DNA from: Candidatus Aerophobetes bacterium Ae_b3b
GTDB taxonomy: Bacteria; Aerophobota; Aerophobia; Aerophobales; AE-B3A
Length of the DNA stretch: 38,226 nucleotides
Assembly: GCA_005223085.1 (NCBI GenBank)
Contig: NJBP01000016.1
Coordinates: forward strand, 1-38,226
Direction: 5' to 3'
Shown: positions 6,570 through 15,521 of the stretch, one piece after another
Position numbering within the stretch: position 1 is the stretch's first letter
How the letters are laid out: the number at the start of each line of letters is the position of its first letter
Made by a program: the position numbers and the translations under genes
Notes under the pieces: generated by a model
Seen by the model: the letters and a program-made list of their open reading frames with translations, nothing else
What the model was told of the DNA's origin: nothing
The model's database searches: none

Positions 6570-8550
6570 GAAACAGAGCTCGATCGTCAGAGTCCTTTTA
6601 AAGATAGGAATACTGACCTACTTTCTGGTTGCAGTGATTCCCTCGTTTGCTCTGGAGAAAACTCCTCCGGTCAACCTTCAGGCAGATCGCCTTTACTGGA
6701 TGGGCAGATCAGTTACGGGGCAGGGAAATGCAGAGTTGGAATATAAGGATATCCAGCTTAAGGCTGATGAAATAGTAGTGAATTTGGACAGTCTCGATCT
6801 AACGGCAAGGGAGGAGGTTGATCTTCAAATTCGAAACCGACGACTGACAGGTAAGGACCTAAGATACAATTTGAGAAGTGAGACTGGAACAATTCAAAGT
6901 ATAAGATGGAAAGAGGGTATTTTCTTTTATAAGGCAGAAAAGGCACATTTTTCCTCTGAGGTGGTTGATCTGAAAAAGGTTGATTTTACTACCTGTGATC
7001 ATTCCCTTCCCCACTATAAGATGAGAGCGGGAACAGTTAAGGTGTACCCAGCCGACAAGATCATAATGAAAGGTGTGACCCTTTACCTGGGAAGTTTACC
7101 TATTTTCTGGACTCCTTATCTCATCCAGTACCTGCATAAGGAGAACCGGGTAATGCTTCCCAATCCTGGATATAGTGATTTTTCCGGGTGGTATGTTCAG
7201 ACAGGATATTATTTTTATAGCTCAGCCCATTTTCAAGCAAAACTGAGGCTTGATTATAGAGAGAAGAAGGGCTGGGGCGAAGGTCTAGATGTTTTTTATG
7301 AATCAAAAGCCGGAGAGGGCGAGATAAAGACTTACTATGTAAAAGAGGCTGATACCAAAGAGGAGAGATGGACCTTAAGGTTAAGACACCGACATTCTCT
7401 GTCTAAATCTATTGATCTTAAGGTTCGTTTGGATCGTCTTTCGGACAAAAATTTTCTTGGCGACTATTTTGATGAAGAATACAAAACTTCCTATCTACAG
7501 CTCGGACACCGGGGGTCCGGCTATAATGTGACAGTGTTAGCAGAACCTTCGGTAAATCCCGACTTTGAGCGAGGATTCATAGAGAGGCTACCTCAGATAA
7601 GGCAGAACCTTGAACCCCGAAGGCTGGGTAAATCCGGTTTTTATCTGGGTCAGGCCGCCGAAGTTACCAATTTTAGAAAAGAAGATAAGAATATAGTTCG
7701 AGCTGACTCTTTTCTAGATCTTTCCTATCCTTTCACCGCTTTGAAATATTTTAGACTTCGGCCTAAACTGGGATATCATCTCTTCCAATACTGGTATACC
7801 AAGGACCAAAAGAAAGAAGAGGGATATCGAGGCATGCCTTACCAAGAACTAGGTCTTTTTTTTAGGATCGGGGGTAAATTTGGAAACTACAGCCATACGG
7901 TGAGGCCTTCCTTGAGCTATTATCATTCCTCTGAGATAAAAAGCGATTTCTCCTTGCCCTTTAGTTTAGGAGATCACGCTAAGAACACCCACTCGGCGAA
8001 TTTACTGAAGCTAGATCTTCGAAATGACCTTTATCACCGAAAAAGAAAGCTTATTTCCGCAAGAATCAACCTGGATTACGATTTAACTAAGGAAAAGGAA
8101 AGATTTTCTCCGCTAGAGGGAAAAGTCTATCTAACTCCCCCAGTACCTCATTTAAAACATCTTTATCTTTACCTTCTCTATCATCCTTATGCTAAGGAAT
8201 ATAAAAAGATAGAAAGTGATTTAAGTCTCGGGGGGAAAATCTGGAATTTGACTTTAGGATTAAGAAAATATACCGATGACCGGGTAACTGATTTTGTTAC
8301 GCAGGGGGGGATCAAATTGGGGAAAAATCAAATTGCTGCTTCCCTCCGTTACGATCTAGAAGGAAAAAAAATGCGGGAAGAGGTTTATTCTTGGCAGCGA
8401 GATTTGCACTGCTGGGCGGTGAGGTTATTCTTAAAGAATAAGTATGGGGCTAAGTTAGAAAAGGAATACTGGATCATGTTCTATATAAAGGCTTTCCCTC
8501 ATCGCTGGATTAGATATCATCCAGAGATGGAAGAGTTAGAATACGGATAA
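6508..8550 (+). CDS. lptD: LPS-assembly outer-membrane protein LptD
   Basis: LptD inserts LPS into the outer leaflet together with LptE. After a signal peptide (RVLLKIGILTYFLVAVIPSFA) comes an OstA-like N-terminal domain (LQADRLYWMGRSVTGQGNAELEY, about residues 60-85), then the long C-terminal barrel with conserved TLYLGSLPIFWTPYL and RVMLPNPGYSDFSGWYVQTGYYF, and many alternating aromatic beta strands to the end. The frame is open from 6430 but its first part is lptB in another frame. No ATG, GTG or TTG falls between the lptB stop and the signal peptide, so the most downstream usable start seen is ATG 6508, overlapping lptB by about 60 bp and giving 680 aa. That N-terminal extension before the signal is long, so the start is uncertain. 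Confidence 0.88.
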   Translation: MSSPRIKPQERSFWGKTSGFRKQSSIVRVLLKIGILTYFLVAVIPSFALEKTPPVNLQADRLYWMGRSVTGQGNAELEYKDIQLKADEIVVNLDSLDLTAREEVDLQIRNRRLTGKDLRYNLRSETGTIQSIRWKEGIFFYKAEKAHFSSEVVDLKKVDFTTCDHSLPHYKMRAGTVKVYPADKIIMKGVTLYLGSLPIFWTPYLIQYLHKENRVMLPNPGYSDFSGWYVQTGYYFYSSAHFQAKLRLDYREKKGWGEGLDVFYESKAGEGEIKTYYVKEADTKEERWTLRLRHRHSLSKSIDLKVRLDRLSDKNFLGDYFDEEYKTSYLQLGHRGSGYNVTVLAEPSVNPDFERGFIERLPQIRQNLEPRRLGKSGFYLGQAAEVTNFRKEDKNIVRADSFLDLSYPFTALKYFRLRPKLGYHLFQYWYTKDQKKEEGYRGMPYQELGLFFRIGGKFGNYSHTVRPSLSYYHSSEIKSDFSLPFSLGDHAKNTHSANLLKLDLRNDLYHRKRKLISARINLDYDLTKEKERFSPLEGKVYLTPPVPHLKHLYLYLLYHPYAKEYKKIESDLSLGGKIWNLTLGLRKYTDDRVTDFVTQGGIKLGKNQIAASLRYDLEGKKMREEVYSWQRDLHCWAVRLFLKNKYGAKLEKEYWIMFYIKAFPHRWIRYHPEMEELEYG

Positions 8551-8617
8551 TTCAGAATTTAAATTTGGTGATTAGGAATTAACAACTCCTAATGGCTGAA
8601 CACTGACTATTCTGAGG

Positions 8618-8759
8618 GTAAATGCTCAGTAAACGCCGTGTCACATTGAATTTTCAGGGTAGCCGCACCCTTTGGGGTGCGCAGGCTAGGATTTTGCGCA
8701 GGCTGAAGCCTGCGGCTACCGGCGACTACCAAAAATGACGGGGTTCACTGAATACTTAC
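8618..8759. mobile_element. MITE-like element R2, copy 1, with REP-like hairpin pair
   Basis: This sits in the 225-bp gap between lptD and purD. The ends (8618-8640 and the reverse complement of 8737-8759) match at 17 of 23 positions, giving gtaaatgctcagt/gtaagtattcagt termini. Inside is a mirror-image pair of hairpins (8658-8720): GGTAGCCGCACCC-ttt-ggggtgcg on the left and cgcaggct-gaa-gcctgcGGCTACC on the right. The outer GTAG/CTAC with paired hairpins is the layout of REP/BIME sequences mobilised by RAYT transposases. The same core is at 19894-19949 and 37161-37214. No coding capacity. Confidence 0.7.
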
Positions 8760-8775
8760 CTGTGGGGAGGTATAG

Positions 8776-10053
8776 ATGAAGGTCTTGGTTATAGGGGGTG
8801 GAGGAAGGGAGCATGCTCTGTGCTGGGAACTGTCTCGAAGTCCCCAGGTTGAGGAAATCTTTGCTGTTCCTGGGAATGCTGGCATCTCAGAGATTGCGCA
8901 ATGTAAAAAAATAGAATATGAAAAAAACTTTTCTTCTCTAGCGGGTCTGGTAAGCAAGGAGGGAATAGGCCTCACCATAGTGGGACCAGAGGTTCCTTTA
9001 GTAAATGGAATAGTGGATTACTTTCAAAAAAAGGGATTAGTTATCTTTGGTCCTTCCAAGGCGGCAGCCTTATTGGAAGGAAGCAAGGTATTTGCTAAAA
9101 GATTTATGAAAAAATACCATATTCCAACGGCTGATTTTAAAGTGTTTTCAAATCCGGATAAAGCTATTGCTTATGTAGAGAAAAGGAAAGCTCCTATAGT
9201 GATTAAGGCTGATGGTCTGGCAGCCGGCAAAGGGGTGTTGGTGGCTGAGACACCCCAAAAGGCCGTGAAGGCAATAAAGCTAATTATGGAAAAAAAGGCC
9301 TTTGGTGAAGCTGGAAAGAGAATACTAGTGGAGGAAAAACTTTTTGGGCAGGAAGTCTCTTTCATTGTTCTCACAGATGGGAAAACTGTGAGGCCCCTTG
9401 TTTCCTCTCAGGATCATAAGCCCATCTATAATCATGACCAGGGTCCTAATACAGGAGGGATGGGAGCTTATTCTCCTGGTCCTATTTCTGCCTCGCTCCA
9501 TAAGAAAATAATGAGGAGAATTATAATTCCTACCCTGCAAGGGATGAAGGAGGAGGGAAGAGAGTTTAAGGGTGTTTTATATGCTGGTCTGATGATTAAA
9601 GGGGCAGACCCTAAAGTCCTGGAGTTTAATGTTCGTTTTGGGGATCCCGAGACCCAGGTTACTCTTCCTCGCTTGAAGAATGATCTTTTGGAGGTTCTTC
9701 TGGCCGTGCAAGACCAAAGTCTCAACCAGGTCCATCTTGAGTGGCGTCCTCAGGCTGCAGTTTGCGTTATTCTTGCCTCGCGTGGTTACCCTGGTAGTTA
9801 CGATAAAGGCAAACCCATAAAGGGTTTGGAGAAACTGTCTCGATTATCCAATATCTTTACCTTTCATGCAGGAGTGAAGAGAGAAGATCATCGGTTGGTA
9901 ACCAGTGGAGGTAGAGTGCTGGGGGTCACAGCTCTGAGTAAAAATTTGAAGGAAGCCATTCGGCAGGTCTATCGAGCAGTAGATAAGGTTTACTTTGAAG
10001 GAATGTATTGCCGGAGGGACATAGGCTACAAGGCCCTGGGGAAAAAAAGATAA
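8776..10053 (+). CDS. purD: phosphoribosylamine-glycine ligase
   Basis: PurD joins glycine to 5-phosphoribosylamine with ATP, the second step of purine synthesis. The 425-residue length is normal. Seen in order: MKVLVIGGGGREHALCWEL (N-terminal Rossmann domain), VGPEVPLVNGIVDYF, the ATP-grasp region PIVIKADGLAAGKGVLVAET (about residues 140-160), GQEVSFIVLTDG, SSQDHKPIYNHDQGPNTGGMGAYSP (cut here for clarity around residue 215), and LEFNVRFGDPETQVTLPRL with the metal-binding E and N residues. ATG 8776 follows a GGGGAGG ribosome site. It stands alone: no other pur gene lies in the window, and the next gene has its own promoter. Confidence 0.97.
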   Translation: MKVLVIGGGGREHALCWELSRSPQVEEIFAVPGNAGISEIAQCKKIEYEKNFSSLAGLVSKEGIGLTIVGPEVPLVNGIVDYFQKKGLVIFGPSKAAALLEGSKVFAKRFMKKYHIPTADFKVFSNPDKAIAYVEKRKAPIVIKADGLAAGKGVLVAETPQKAVKAIKLIMEKKAFGEAGKRILVEEKLFGQEVSFIVLTDGKTVRPLVSSQDHKPIYNHDQGPNTGGMGAYSPGPISASLHKKIMRRIIIPTLQGMKEEGREFKGVLYAGLMIKGADPKVLEFNVRFGDPETQVTLPRLKNDLLEVLLAVQDQSLNQVHLEWRPQAAVCVILASRGYPGSYDKGKPIKGLEKLSRLSNIFTFHAGVKREDHRLVTSGGRVLGVTALSKNLKEAIRQVYRAVDKVYFEGMYCRRDIGYKALGKKR

Positions 10054-10062
10054 AAATCATGG

Positions 10063-10090
10063 TTGACAAAAAAATCTATTGTAATAAGAT
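10063..10090 (+). promoter_or_regulatory. sigma-70 type promoter of exbB-exbD-tonB
   Basis: A perfect TTGACA (10063-10068) and TAAGAT (10085-10090) are separated by 16 bp, starting 9 bp after the purD stop. The start of transcription is expected near 10097, inside the adjoining palindrome. Confidence 0.7.
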
Positions 10091-10091
10091 A

Positions 10092-10112
10092 AAACAATGA
10101 CCGACATTGTTT
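10092..10112. promoter_or_regulatory. perfect palindrome at the expected transcription start, candidate operator
   Basis: AAACAATG (10092-10099) and CATTGTTT (10105-10112) are exact reverse complements around ACCGA. The element begins 1 bp after the -10 box, where a bound repressor would block transcription. It does not match the Fur consensus. It could also act as a 5' hairpin in the mRNA. TonB systems are often controlled by metal or nutrient supply, but the regulator cannot be named from this site. Confidence 0.5.
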
Positions 10113-10146
10113 CGTGGCAAAAATTTAAGCAAAGGAGTTGACAAAA

Positions 10147-10758
10147 ATGCTTCAGTTCTTGATCAAAGGCGGTCCAATAATGGTTCCTCTGGTATTTTGC
10201 TCCATACTTGCACTGGCTATCATCATTGAAAAGTTCATGAGTCTGAAGATAATCGAATCCAAAGCTGATAAGTTCATGGAGAGAGCACTGGGAATTCTTA
10301 ACAGTGATGAGGAAAGGAAGATAGACAAGGTTCTTGCCTTGTGCGAGATGACTTCTTCTCCACCGGCTCGTATTCTGCAGGCGGGTATTGAGAAAAAAGA
10401 GATAGGAAGGGCAGAAATCAAAGAGGCTGTGGAGGACGCCGGCGCTATAGAAGTACCTCATCTGGGGAGATACCTGGTTATTTTGAGTACTATTGTCACT
10501 ATCTCGCCTCTTTTGGGCCTGCTGGGAACAGTAAGAGGAATGATCATTGCCTTTAATGTGATTGGTGTGGCGGGGGTAGGCGAGGCAGGAGCCCTAGCAG
10601 GAGGGATCTCCGAGGCTCTATATACTACTGCCTTTGGCCTTAGCATAGCTATTCCCGCCCTGGTTTTTTATAATTACTTTACTCACCGAACAGATAGGCT
10701 GGTTCGGAAACTGGAGAATTTCTCCGGTGAGTTCTTAGAATTGTTGGCCAGGAGGTAA
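10147..10758 (+). CDS. exbB: MotA/TolQ/ExbB proton-channel protein
   Basis: An inner-membrane protein that, with ExbD, uses the proton gradient to energise TonB (or TolA). Three membrane segments are visible: GGPIMVPLVFCSILALAIII near the start, YLVILSTIVTISPLLGLLGT near residue 110 and EALYTTAFGLSIAIPALVFY near residue 160. The SPLLGLLGTVRGMI and TTAFGLSIAIPAL motifs are family hallmarks. The frame is open from TTG 10138, but AAGGAG at 10132-10137 is best placed for ATG 10147 (203 aa). The first three genes of this unit are tightly packed. ExbB is favoured over TolQ because a TonB-like gene follows and no tolA, tolB or pal is next to it. Confidence 0.9.
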   Translation: MLQFLIKGGPIMVPLVFCSILALAIIIEKFMSLKIIESKADKFMERALGILNSDEERKIDKVLALCEMTSSPPARILQAGIEKKEIGRAEIKEAVEDAGAIEVPHLGRYLVILSTIVTISPLLGLLGTVRGMIIAFNVIGVAGVGEAGALAGGISEALYTTAFGLSIAIPALVFYNYFTHRTDRLVRKLENFSGEFLELLARR

Positions 10759-10760
10759 AG

Positions 10761-11183
10761 ATGCGTTTTCGTCACCCAAAATCACGAGTAGAAGCAGCAT
10801 TTAATCTCACTCCCCTCATCGATGTTGTGTTTTTGCTGCTTATATTCTTTATGCTCACCACCACTTTTCGTACCATTTTTCAGGGAATAAAGGTAGATTT
10901 ACCCACTACTACCACACCGCAGGAAAAAATGAAGGAAAATATTGTCATCTCCATTACCAGGGACAATCGTATCTACCTTGGTGCAAAAAGAGTAAAAAAA
11001 TCAGCATTGGTTAAGCTTCTAAAAAGTAGATTAAAGGGACGCCCAGGTCTGGTTATCATTAATGCCGACAAGAGTACCCGGCACGGTCAAGTGGTGGAGA
11101 TCATGGATCTGGCTAAACAAGCTGGAGCTGGTAGACTGGGTATTCTCACTTCTTATGTAAAGGTGGTGAAAAAAGGTGAATGA
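10761..11183 (+). CDS. exbD: ExbD/TolR biopolymer transport protein
   Basis: A 140-residue partner of ExbB. The N-terminus has a short cytoplasmic stretch and one membrane helix, FNLTPLIDVVFLLLIFFMLT, holding the conserved Asp that carries protons. The rest is a periplasmic domain ending in a PGLVIINADKSTRHGQVVEIMDLAK-type segment (about residues 95-120) typical of the family. It starts 2 bp after exbB and overlaps the next gene by 8 bp, so the three proteins are made together. Confidence 0.92.
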   Translation: MRFRHPKSRVEAAFNLTPLIDVVFLLLIFFMLTTTFRTIFQGIKVDLPTTTTPQEKMKENIVISITRDNRIYLGAKRVKKSALVKLLKSRLKGRPGLVIINADKSTRHGQVVEIMDLAKQAGAGRLGILTSYVKVVKKGE

Positions 11184-12165
11184 AAAAAAACGATTTAAAT
11201 TGACTCTTCTCATTTCCTGTGCAGTTCATTTTTCCCTTATTCTTTTGTTCCCTAGCTTAGGGGTTTCTCTTAAACCCCTTCCCAAATATGTAGAAGTATC
11301 TCTGGTTAAGGTTCGCCCTAAACCTGCGCCTGCCCGGGTAGTTACGGTACCAAAGAAGAAGGAAAAGGTTAAGGTGGTAGAAAAAAAGAAAGTACCCACG
11401 GTAAAAAAAAAGGAAACACCTAAGGTAGTCCAAATAAAGAAAGAGGCTGTGGGGGAGAAAGCCACTGGCCAGATAGAAAAAGGAGGAAAACCTCCTGGAG
11501 GTAAGGTCGACGCAGCACCTCCAAAAGAGACAAGATTGGCCGCTAAGGTCTCCCCGGTAAAGATCTCTGCGCAACCAGGCCCAAAGCTTCCCACTCTTCC
11601 TCCTCAGGTGAGAACTGAGAGTGAGATTAAAGTTCCTTTAATCGGCCGTAGTGATGAACCCACTATGGGGACCGGAATTAGCGAGTATGCTCTTCAAGGA
11701 GAAAGAGCTATCATACCGGGAGAAAGGTCTCTTCCTGGTGGTGGAAAAGGTGTTAGCGGTGAAGGAATCCTTCCTCAAGGTACCGGGCTTCCCTCTAAAG
11801 TTCCTTCCTCTATTGGAGGAGGAGGAATCTCCTATCAGGTAGGGGAAGGGGAAGGAGTCGGAGAAGGACCGGGGCGTGGAATTAGAGGACCATTAGGTGA
11901 AGCCGGCCGAAAAATCGAGAGGCAAGTGGAACCTCCTTATCCGGAATGGGCCCAAAGACAGGGGATAACGGGTGTAGTAGAGGTAAAATGCTGGGTACTG
12001 CTCAGTGGAGAGGTGAGAAATGTTGAGATCTCCCAATCCTCGGGGTGGCCCAGATTAGATGAACATGCCTCCCAGTCTCTAATGATGTGGAAATTCGGGC
12101 CCATTAAAGAGGAAAAAATACAATGGGGGATAGTTCCCTTCCGTTTTGAATTTCCGAAGGAATAA
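11176..12165 (+). CDS. tonB: TonB-like energy transducer
   Basis: A 329-residue protein starting at GTG 11176 within the end of exbD. It has an N-terminal membrane anchor (FKLTLLISCAVHFSLILLFP), a lysine/proline-rich middle (KPAPARVVTVPKKKEKVKV and further KKE repeats) that would span the periplasm, a glycine-rich stretch (about residues 200-245), and a C-terminal TonB domain beginning EPPYPEWAQRQGITGVVEV and closing with a WKFGPI segment. A TolA-like protein is the alternative; the YPEWAQRQGITGVV motif is that of TonB. No TonB-dependent receptor lies nearby. Confidence 0.88.
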   Translation: MNEKKRFKLTLLISCAVHFSLILLFPSLGVSLKPLPKYVEVSLVKVRPKPAPARVVTVPKKKEKVKVVEKKKVPTVKKKETPKVVQIKKEAVGEKATGQIEKGGKPPGGKVDAAPPKETRLAAKVSPVKISAQPGPKLPTLPPQVRTESEIKVPLIGRSDEPTMGTGISEYALQGERAIIPGERSLPGGGKGVSGEGILPQGTGLPSKVPSSIGGGGISYQVGEGEGVGEGPGRGIRGPLGEAGRKIERQVEPPYPEWAQRQGITGVVEVKCWVLLSGEVRNVEISQSSGWPRLDEHASQSLMMWKFGPIKEEKIQWGIVPFRFEFPKE

Positions 12166-12192
12166 AAGGGTTTTCAAAAGTGGATATGTCTC

Positions 12193-14172
12193 ATGGGGGA
12201 AAATAAATTTCAATTAGTATCGGACGTTAAACCCAAAGGAGACCAACCACAAGCCATAAAGAAACTATGGGAAGGTGCAAAAAAGGGATATAGAGAACAA
12301 ACTCTAGTTGGTGTTACCGGATCAGGCAAAACGTTTACTATGGCCAATGTGATCCAGGAACTACAAAAACCTACCCTGGTTATCTCTCACAATAAGACCC
12401 TGGCTGCCCAACTCTTTAGTGAGTTTTCCTCGCTATTTCCTGACAACAGAGTGGAGTACTTCGTTTCTTATTATGATTATTATCAGCCTGAAGCTTATGT
12501 CCCCCAGACAGATACCTACATTGAAAAGGATGCCTCTATTAACGACAAGATCGACAGAATGCGGCACTCGGCTACCCGTTCTCTTTTAGAACATCGAGAT
12601 ACTATAATTGTAGCCAGCGTCTCCTGCATCTACGGCTTAGGTTCTCCCGAGGATTACCGGGAGATGATATTAGCCATAGAAGTGGGAGAGGAGGTGGAGA
12701 GGTCAAAAATTCTCAAGAAATTGGTGGAAATGAGGTATGAACGAAACGATATTGATTTTTCACGGGGAAAATTCCGAGTAATAGGGGATATAATCGAGCT
12801 TTTTCCTGTTTATGAGAAGGAGGCAGTAAGGATAGAGTTATGGGGGGATGAAATAGAAAGGATCTCCTTGTTTGACCCTGTAACCAGACATACAAAAAAA
12901 CACCTGGAGAAAGTCTATATCTATCCTGCTACTCATTATCTGGCTCCTCCTGAGAGGTTAGAGTACGTTCTGGAGTCAATAAGAAAAGAGCTCAAGCAGA
13001 GACTCAAAAAACTGAGATCTCAAGAGAAACTTCTGGAGGCTCAGAGACTGGAGTCAAGAACTAACTATGATTTGGAGATGATAACAGAGGTGGGTTACTG
13101 CACGGGCATAGAGAACTATTCTCGCTATTTTTCTGGTAGAGCTCCGGGTGAGCGCCCTTCTTGCCTTATCGATTATTTTCCTAAGGATTATTTGCTTTTT
13201 ATCGATGAATCTCATCAGACGATTCCTCAGCTTCATGCTATGTATGGGGGTGATCGATCGCGCAAGGATAATCTGGTAAACTATGGGTTTCGTCTCCCTT
13301 CAGCTTACGATAATCGTCCTCTAAAATTTAGTGAATTTGAGAGCCTAATTAGTCAGGTCATCTATGTTTCAGCTACTCCTTCTGTTTATGAATTAAAAAG
13401 GAGTTCACAAATAGCGGAACAGCTTATTCGTCCGACGGGGCTGGTTGATCCCAGGATTAGGATAAAGCCTGCTACTCGGCCGGTAGATGATCTATTAGAG
13501 GAGATAAAAAAGAGAGTGGAAAAATCTCAGAGGGTTCTGGTGACTACTTTGACTAAAAGGATGGCCGAGGATCTTACCGCATATCTAGAGGATTTGGAAG
13601 TGAGGGTACGATATCTTCATTCTGAGGTGGAGACTATAGAAAGATCTAAGATCTTAAGAGAGTTGAGATTGGGACAATTTGATGTTCTGGTGGGTATTAA
13701 TCTCCTGCGAGAGGGGTTGGATCTACCTGAGGTATCCCTGGTAGCCATTCTGGATGCAGACAAAGAAGGTTTTTTGAGGTCGGAGACCTCGTTAATCCAA
13801 ACAGCGGGAAGAGCGGCTCGTAATGTAGATGGAGAGGTAATCTTTTACGCCGACGAGATAACCTCTTCTATTGAACGTGCTTTAAAGGAGACCCGGAGAA
13901 GAAGAGAAATCCAGCTTCAATATAATCGCTCACATAATATCACTCCCAAGACTATTAAAAAGGCAATTTTAGCCGGTATTGAGACCTACGCCGCTGATAA
14001 ATACGAAAAGATGGCCGTTGGAGAGGAAAAAACCGATTATCTTCCTCCCTCAGAGGTTTCTCGCTTGGTAGAGGTTCTGAAGAGAAATATGAGGCGTGCG
14101 GCAGAGAACCTTGAATTTGAACGCGCAGCCCAGTTTCGGGATAGAATTAAGGAGTTGAAGAAAAACCAGTAA
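12193..14172 (+). CDS. uvrB: excinuclease ABC subunit UvrB
   Basis: The damage-verifying helicase-like subunit of nucleotide excision repair, 659 residues, the usual length. Features: N-terminal [20 protein letters not shown], Walker [15 protein letters not shown] (about residue 41), the beta-hairpin [20 protein letters not shown] (about 95), FIDESHQT (motif II), a helicase C-terminal half with [17 protein letters not shown] and QTAGRAARN, and a final UVR domain ([17 protein letters not shown]) that contacts UvrC. ATG 12193 lies 27 bp after tonB, so read-through from that unit is possible. No uvrA or uvrC is in the window. Confidence 0.98.
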   Translation: MGENKFQLVSDVKPKGDQPQAIKKLWEGAKKGYREQTLVGVTGSGKTFTMANVIQELQKPTLVISHNKTLAAQLFSEFSSLFPDNRVEYFVSYYDYYQPEAYVPQTDTYIEKDASINDKIDRMRHSATRSLLEHRDTIIVASVSCIYGLGSPEDYREMILAIEVGEEVERSKILKKLVEMRYERNDIDFSRGKFRVIGDIIELFPVYEKEAVRIELWGDEIERISLFDPVTRHTKKHLEKVYIYPATHYLAPPERLEYVLESIRKELKQRLKKLRSQEKLLEAQRLESRTNYDLEMITEVGYCTGIENYSRYFSGRAPGERPSCLIDYFPKDYLLFIDESHQTIPQLHAMYGGDRSRKDNLVNYGFRLPSAYDNRPLKFSEFESLISQVIYVSATPSVYELKRSSQIAEQLIRPTGLVDPRIRIKPATRPVDDLLEEIKKRVEKSQRVLVTTLTKRMAEDLTAYLEDLEVRVRYLHSEVETIERSKILRELRLGQFDVLVGINLLREGLDLPEVSLVAILDADKEGFLRSETSLIQTAGRAARNVDGEVIFYADEITSSIERALKETRRRREIQLQYNRSHNITPKTIKKAILAGIETYAADKYEKMAVGEEKTDYLPPSEVSRLVEVLKRNMRRAAENLEFERAAQFRDRIKELKKNQ

Positions 14173-14175
14173 GTC

Positions 14176-14330
14176 GTGAATGGTGAATAGTGAATCGAAA
14201 AGAAAGAATTGGAGGAATGTATTTTACTCAATAGTTACGAGCGAAAGTATCGATAGATTAAACAAAAGACAATGGCTCTTATTAAGGGATTATGACGATT
14301 CACCATTGACGAAATACGATTCACCAGACA
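14176..14330. repeat. intergenic inverted gtgaat repeats
   Basis: The 172-bp gap before the ATPase genes opens with a gtgaatggtgaatagtgaatcg run (14177-14198) and closes with related sequence in the opposite direction (cgattcaccattgacg..., cgattcacc near 14298-14327). This is the layout of a decayed miniature element or a spacer repeat of the kind frequent in environmental genomes. Nothing coding is seen. A good AAGGAGG site for the next gene follows at 14334-14340. Confidence 0.45.
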
Positions 14331-14344
14331 GTAAGGAGGATTAA

Positions 14345-14812
14345 ATGGGTCTTGGATGGGCATTGTTGGGGGCAGGAGCAGCAGTAGTTTTATCTGGGAT
14401 AGGCTCCAGTATTGGCATTGGCTGGGTCGGTCAAGCTAGTGCGGGGGCCATGACGGAGGATCCAGAGAACTTTGGCCGATATCTCATTCTTACTGCTCTG
14501 CCAGGAACTCAGGGAATTTATGGTTTCGTGGCTACTTTTCTTTTGTTAATCAAGATAAATCTGGTAGGAGGAGCACCGGTAGCCTTATCACCGGCTCAGG
14601 GATGGAATCTTTTTTTAGCCTGCCTTCCCATAGCTGTTCTCGGTCTGGTCTCAGCTCTGCACCAGGGAAAGGTTTGCGCTGCTGGGGTAGGGCTTACCGC
14701 TAAGAGGCCGGCCGATTCAATGAAAGCGGTGGTACTTGCTGTGTTTGTAGAGTTTTACGCAGTACTGGGGCTCCTGGTCACTATTTTTTTAGTAATGGGA
14801 ATAAAGATTTAA
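14345..14812 (+). CDS. ntpK: V-type ATPase rotor subunit K
   Basis: The proteolipid of the V/A-type ATPase membrane ring, 155 residues, made of two fused hairpins (four membrane helices). The first hairpin has AGAAVVLSGIGSSIGIGWVG and ALPGTQGIYGF; the second has VVLAVFVEFYAVLGLLVTIF with the ion-binding Glu near residue 137. The first hairpin has Gln instead of a second acidic residue. T-Q in PGTQG and a Gln in the third helix region (SALHQGK) resemble the sodium-binding residues described for the Enterococcus hirae K subunit, so a Na+-driven ring is likely. It is the first of only two ATPase genes here; the usual I subunit upstream is missing. Confidence 0.92.
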   Translation: MGLGWALLGAGAAVVLSGIGSSIGIGWVGQASAGAMTEDPENFGRYLILTALPGTQGIYGFVATFLLLIKINLVGGAPVALSPAQGWNLFLACLPIAVLGLVSALHQGKVCAAGVGLTAKRPADSMKAVVLAVFVEFYAVLGLLVTIFLVMGIKI

Positions 14813-14840
14813 TGGAAACCCCTCCCATGGAGAAACAGAA

Positions 14841-15437
14841 ATGGCCCTAGAGGATATCGTAAGAAATATTAAAGCCAAGGCTACTCAGGAGGTTAAGAGG
14901 ATAAAAGAGGAAGCTGATAAAGAAGGAGAGGAGATCATCAAAAAAGCCAGGGAAGAGGCCGATAAGGTCAAGACGCGTATTCTCTACCAATTAGAGAGTC
15001 AAGCTAAAGAGGGGAAAAGAAAATTAGTGATAAGGATGAGGAGTGAAGAGAGAAAAAAACTTCTCATCCACAAGCGAAAACTTATGGATGAGGCATTTAG
15101 GCAGGCCAAACAAAAACTGAGTTCCCTGGAAAAGGCCGAGTATCTTAGTTTAATGAAGAGATCCCTTATTTCAAATATAGATTCAGGGGAAGAAGAGATC
15201 ATAGTTTCTCCTCGAGATGAGGAATGGATGGAAGGAAATTTCATTAAGGACTTGAGAAAAAGTTTGAAGGAGGCTGGAACCACCGATGGGGTGAGGCTTT
15301 CTCCAGAACTTGAACCACAGAAACGTGGTTTTATTCTTAAAAAGAAAGACGTGCAGATAAACTGCACTTTTTCCAACCTTTTTTTTTCCTTAAGGGATGA
15401 ACTAGAGATAGAAGTAGCTAGAAGGCTGTTTAGCTAA
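14841..15437 (+). CDS. ntpE: V-type ATPase peripheral stalk subunit E
   Basis: A 198-residue stalk protein of the V/A-type ATPase. The first half is a long charged coiled coil (ALEDIVRNIKAKATQEVKRI onward, to about residue 75), and the second half is the compact domain that binds the catalytic head (LSPELEPQKRGFILKKKDVQ, then FSNLFFSLRDELEIEVARRL). This arrangement and the final EVARRLF are typical. It follows subunit K by 28 bp. No genes for subunits C, F, A, B or D come after; the next 350 bp hold a dispersed repeat and then arabinose genes. Confidence 0.88.
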   Translation: MALEDIVRNIKAKATQEVKRIKEEADKEGEEIIKKAREEADKVKTRILYQLESQAKEGKRKLVIRMRSEERKKLLIHKRKLMDEAFRQAKQKLSSLEKAEYLSLMKRSLISNIDSGEEEIIVSPRDEEWMEGNFIKDLRKSLKEAGTTDGVRLSPELEPQKRGFILKKKDVQINCTFSNLFFSLRDELEIEVARRLFS

Positions 15438-15521
15438 GTTTAAGGCTGCCCTGTGCTCGGTGTCTTTCTAACGTTGCCGCTAATTTCTACTTATGTCTTT
15501 ATACTGTAACTCCTATCTTCT

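Noticed and set aside
10057-10461. 134-residue minus-strand frame over the exbB promoter and gene
   Set aside because: Antisense to a well-supported gene, with a composition typical of a shadow frame.
11226-11594. 122-residue minus-strand frame within tonB
   Set aside because: A long frame made by the Lys/Pro-rich coding strand; repeated FFF and TTT stretches mirror AAG and GTA codons.
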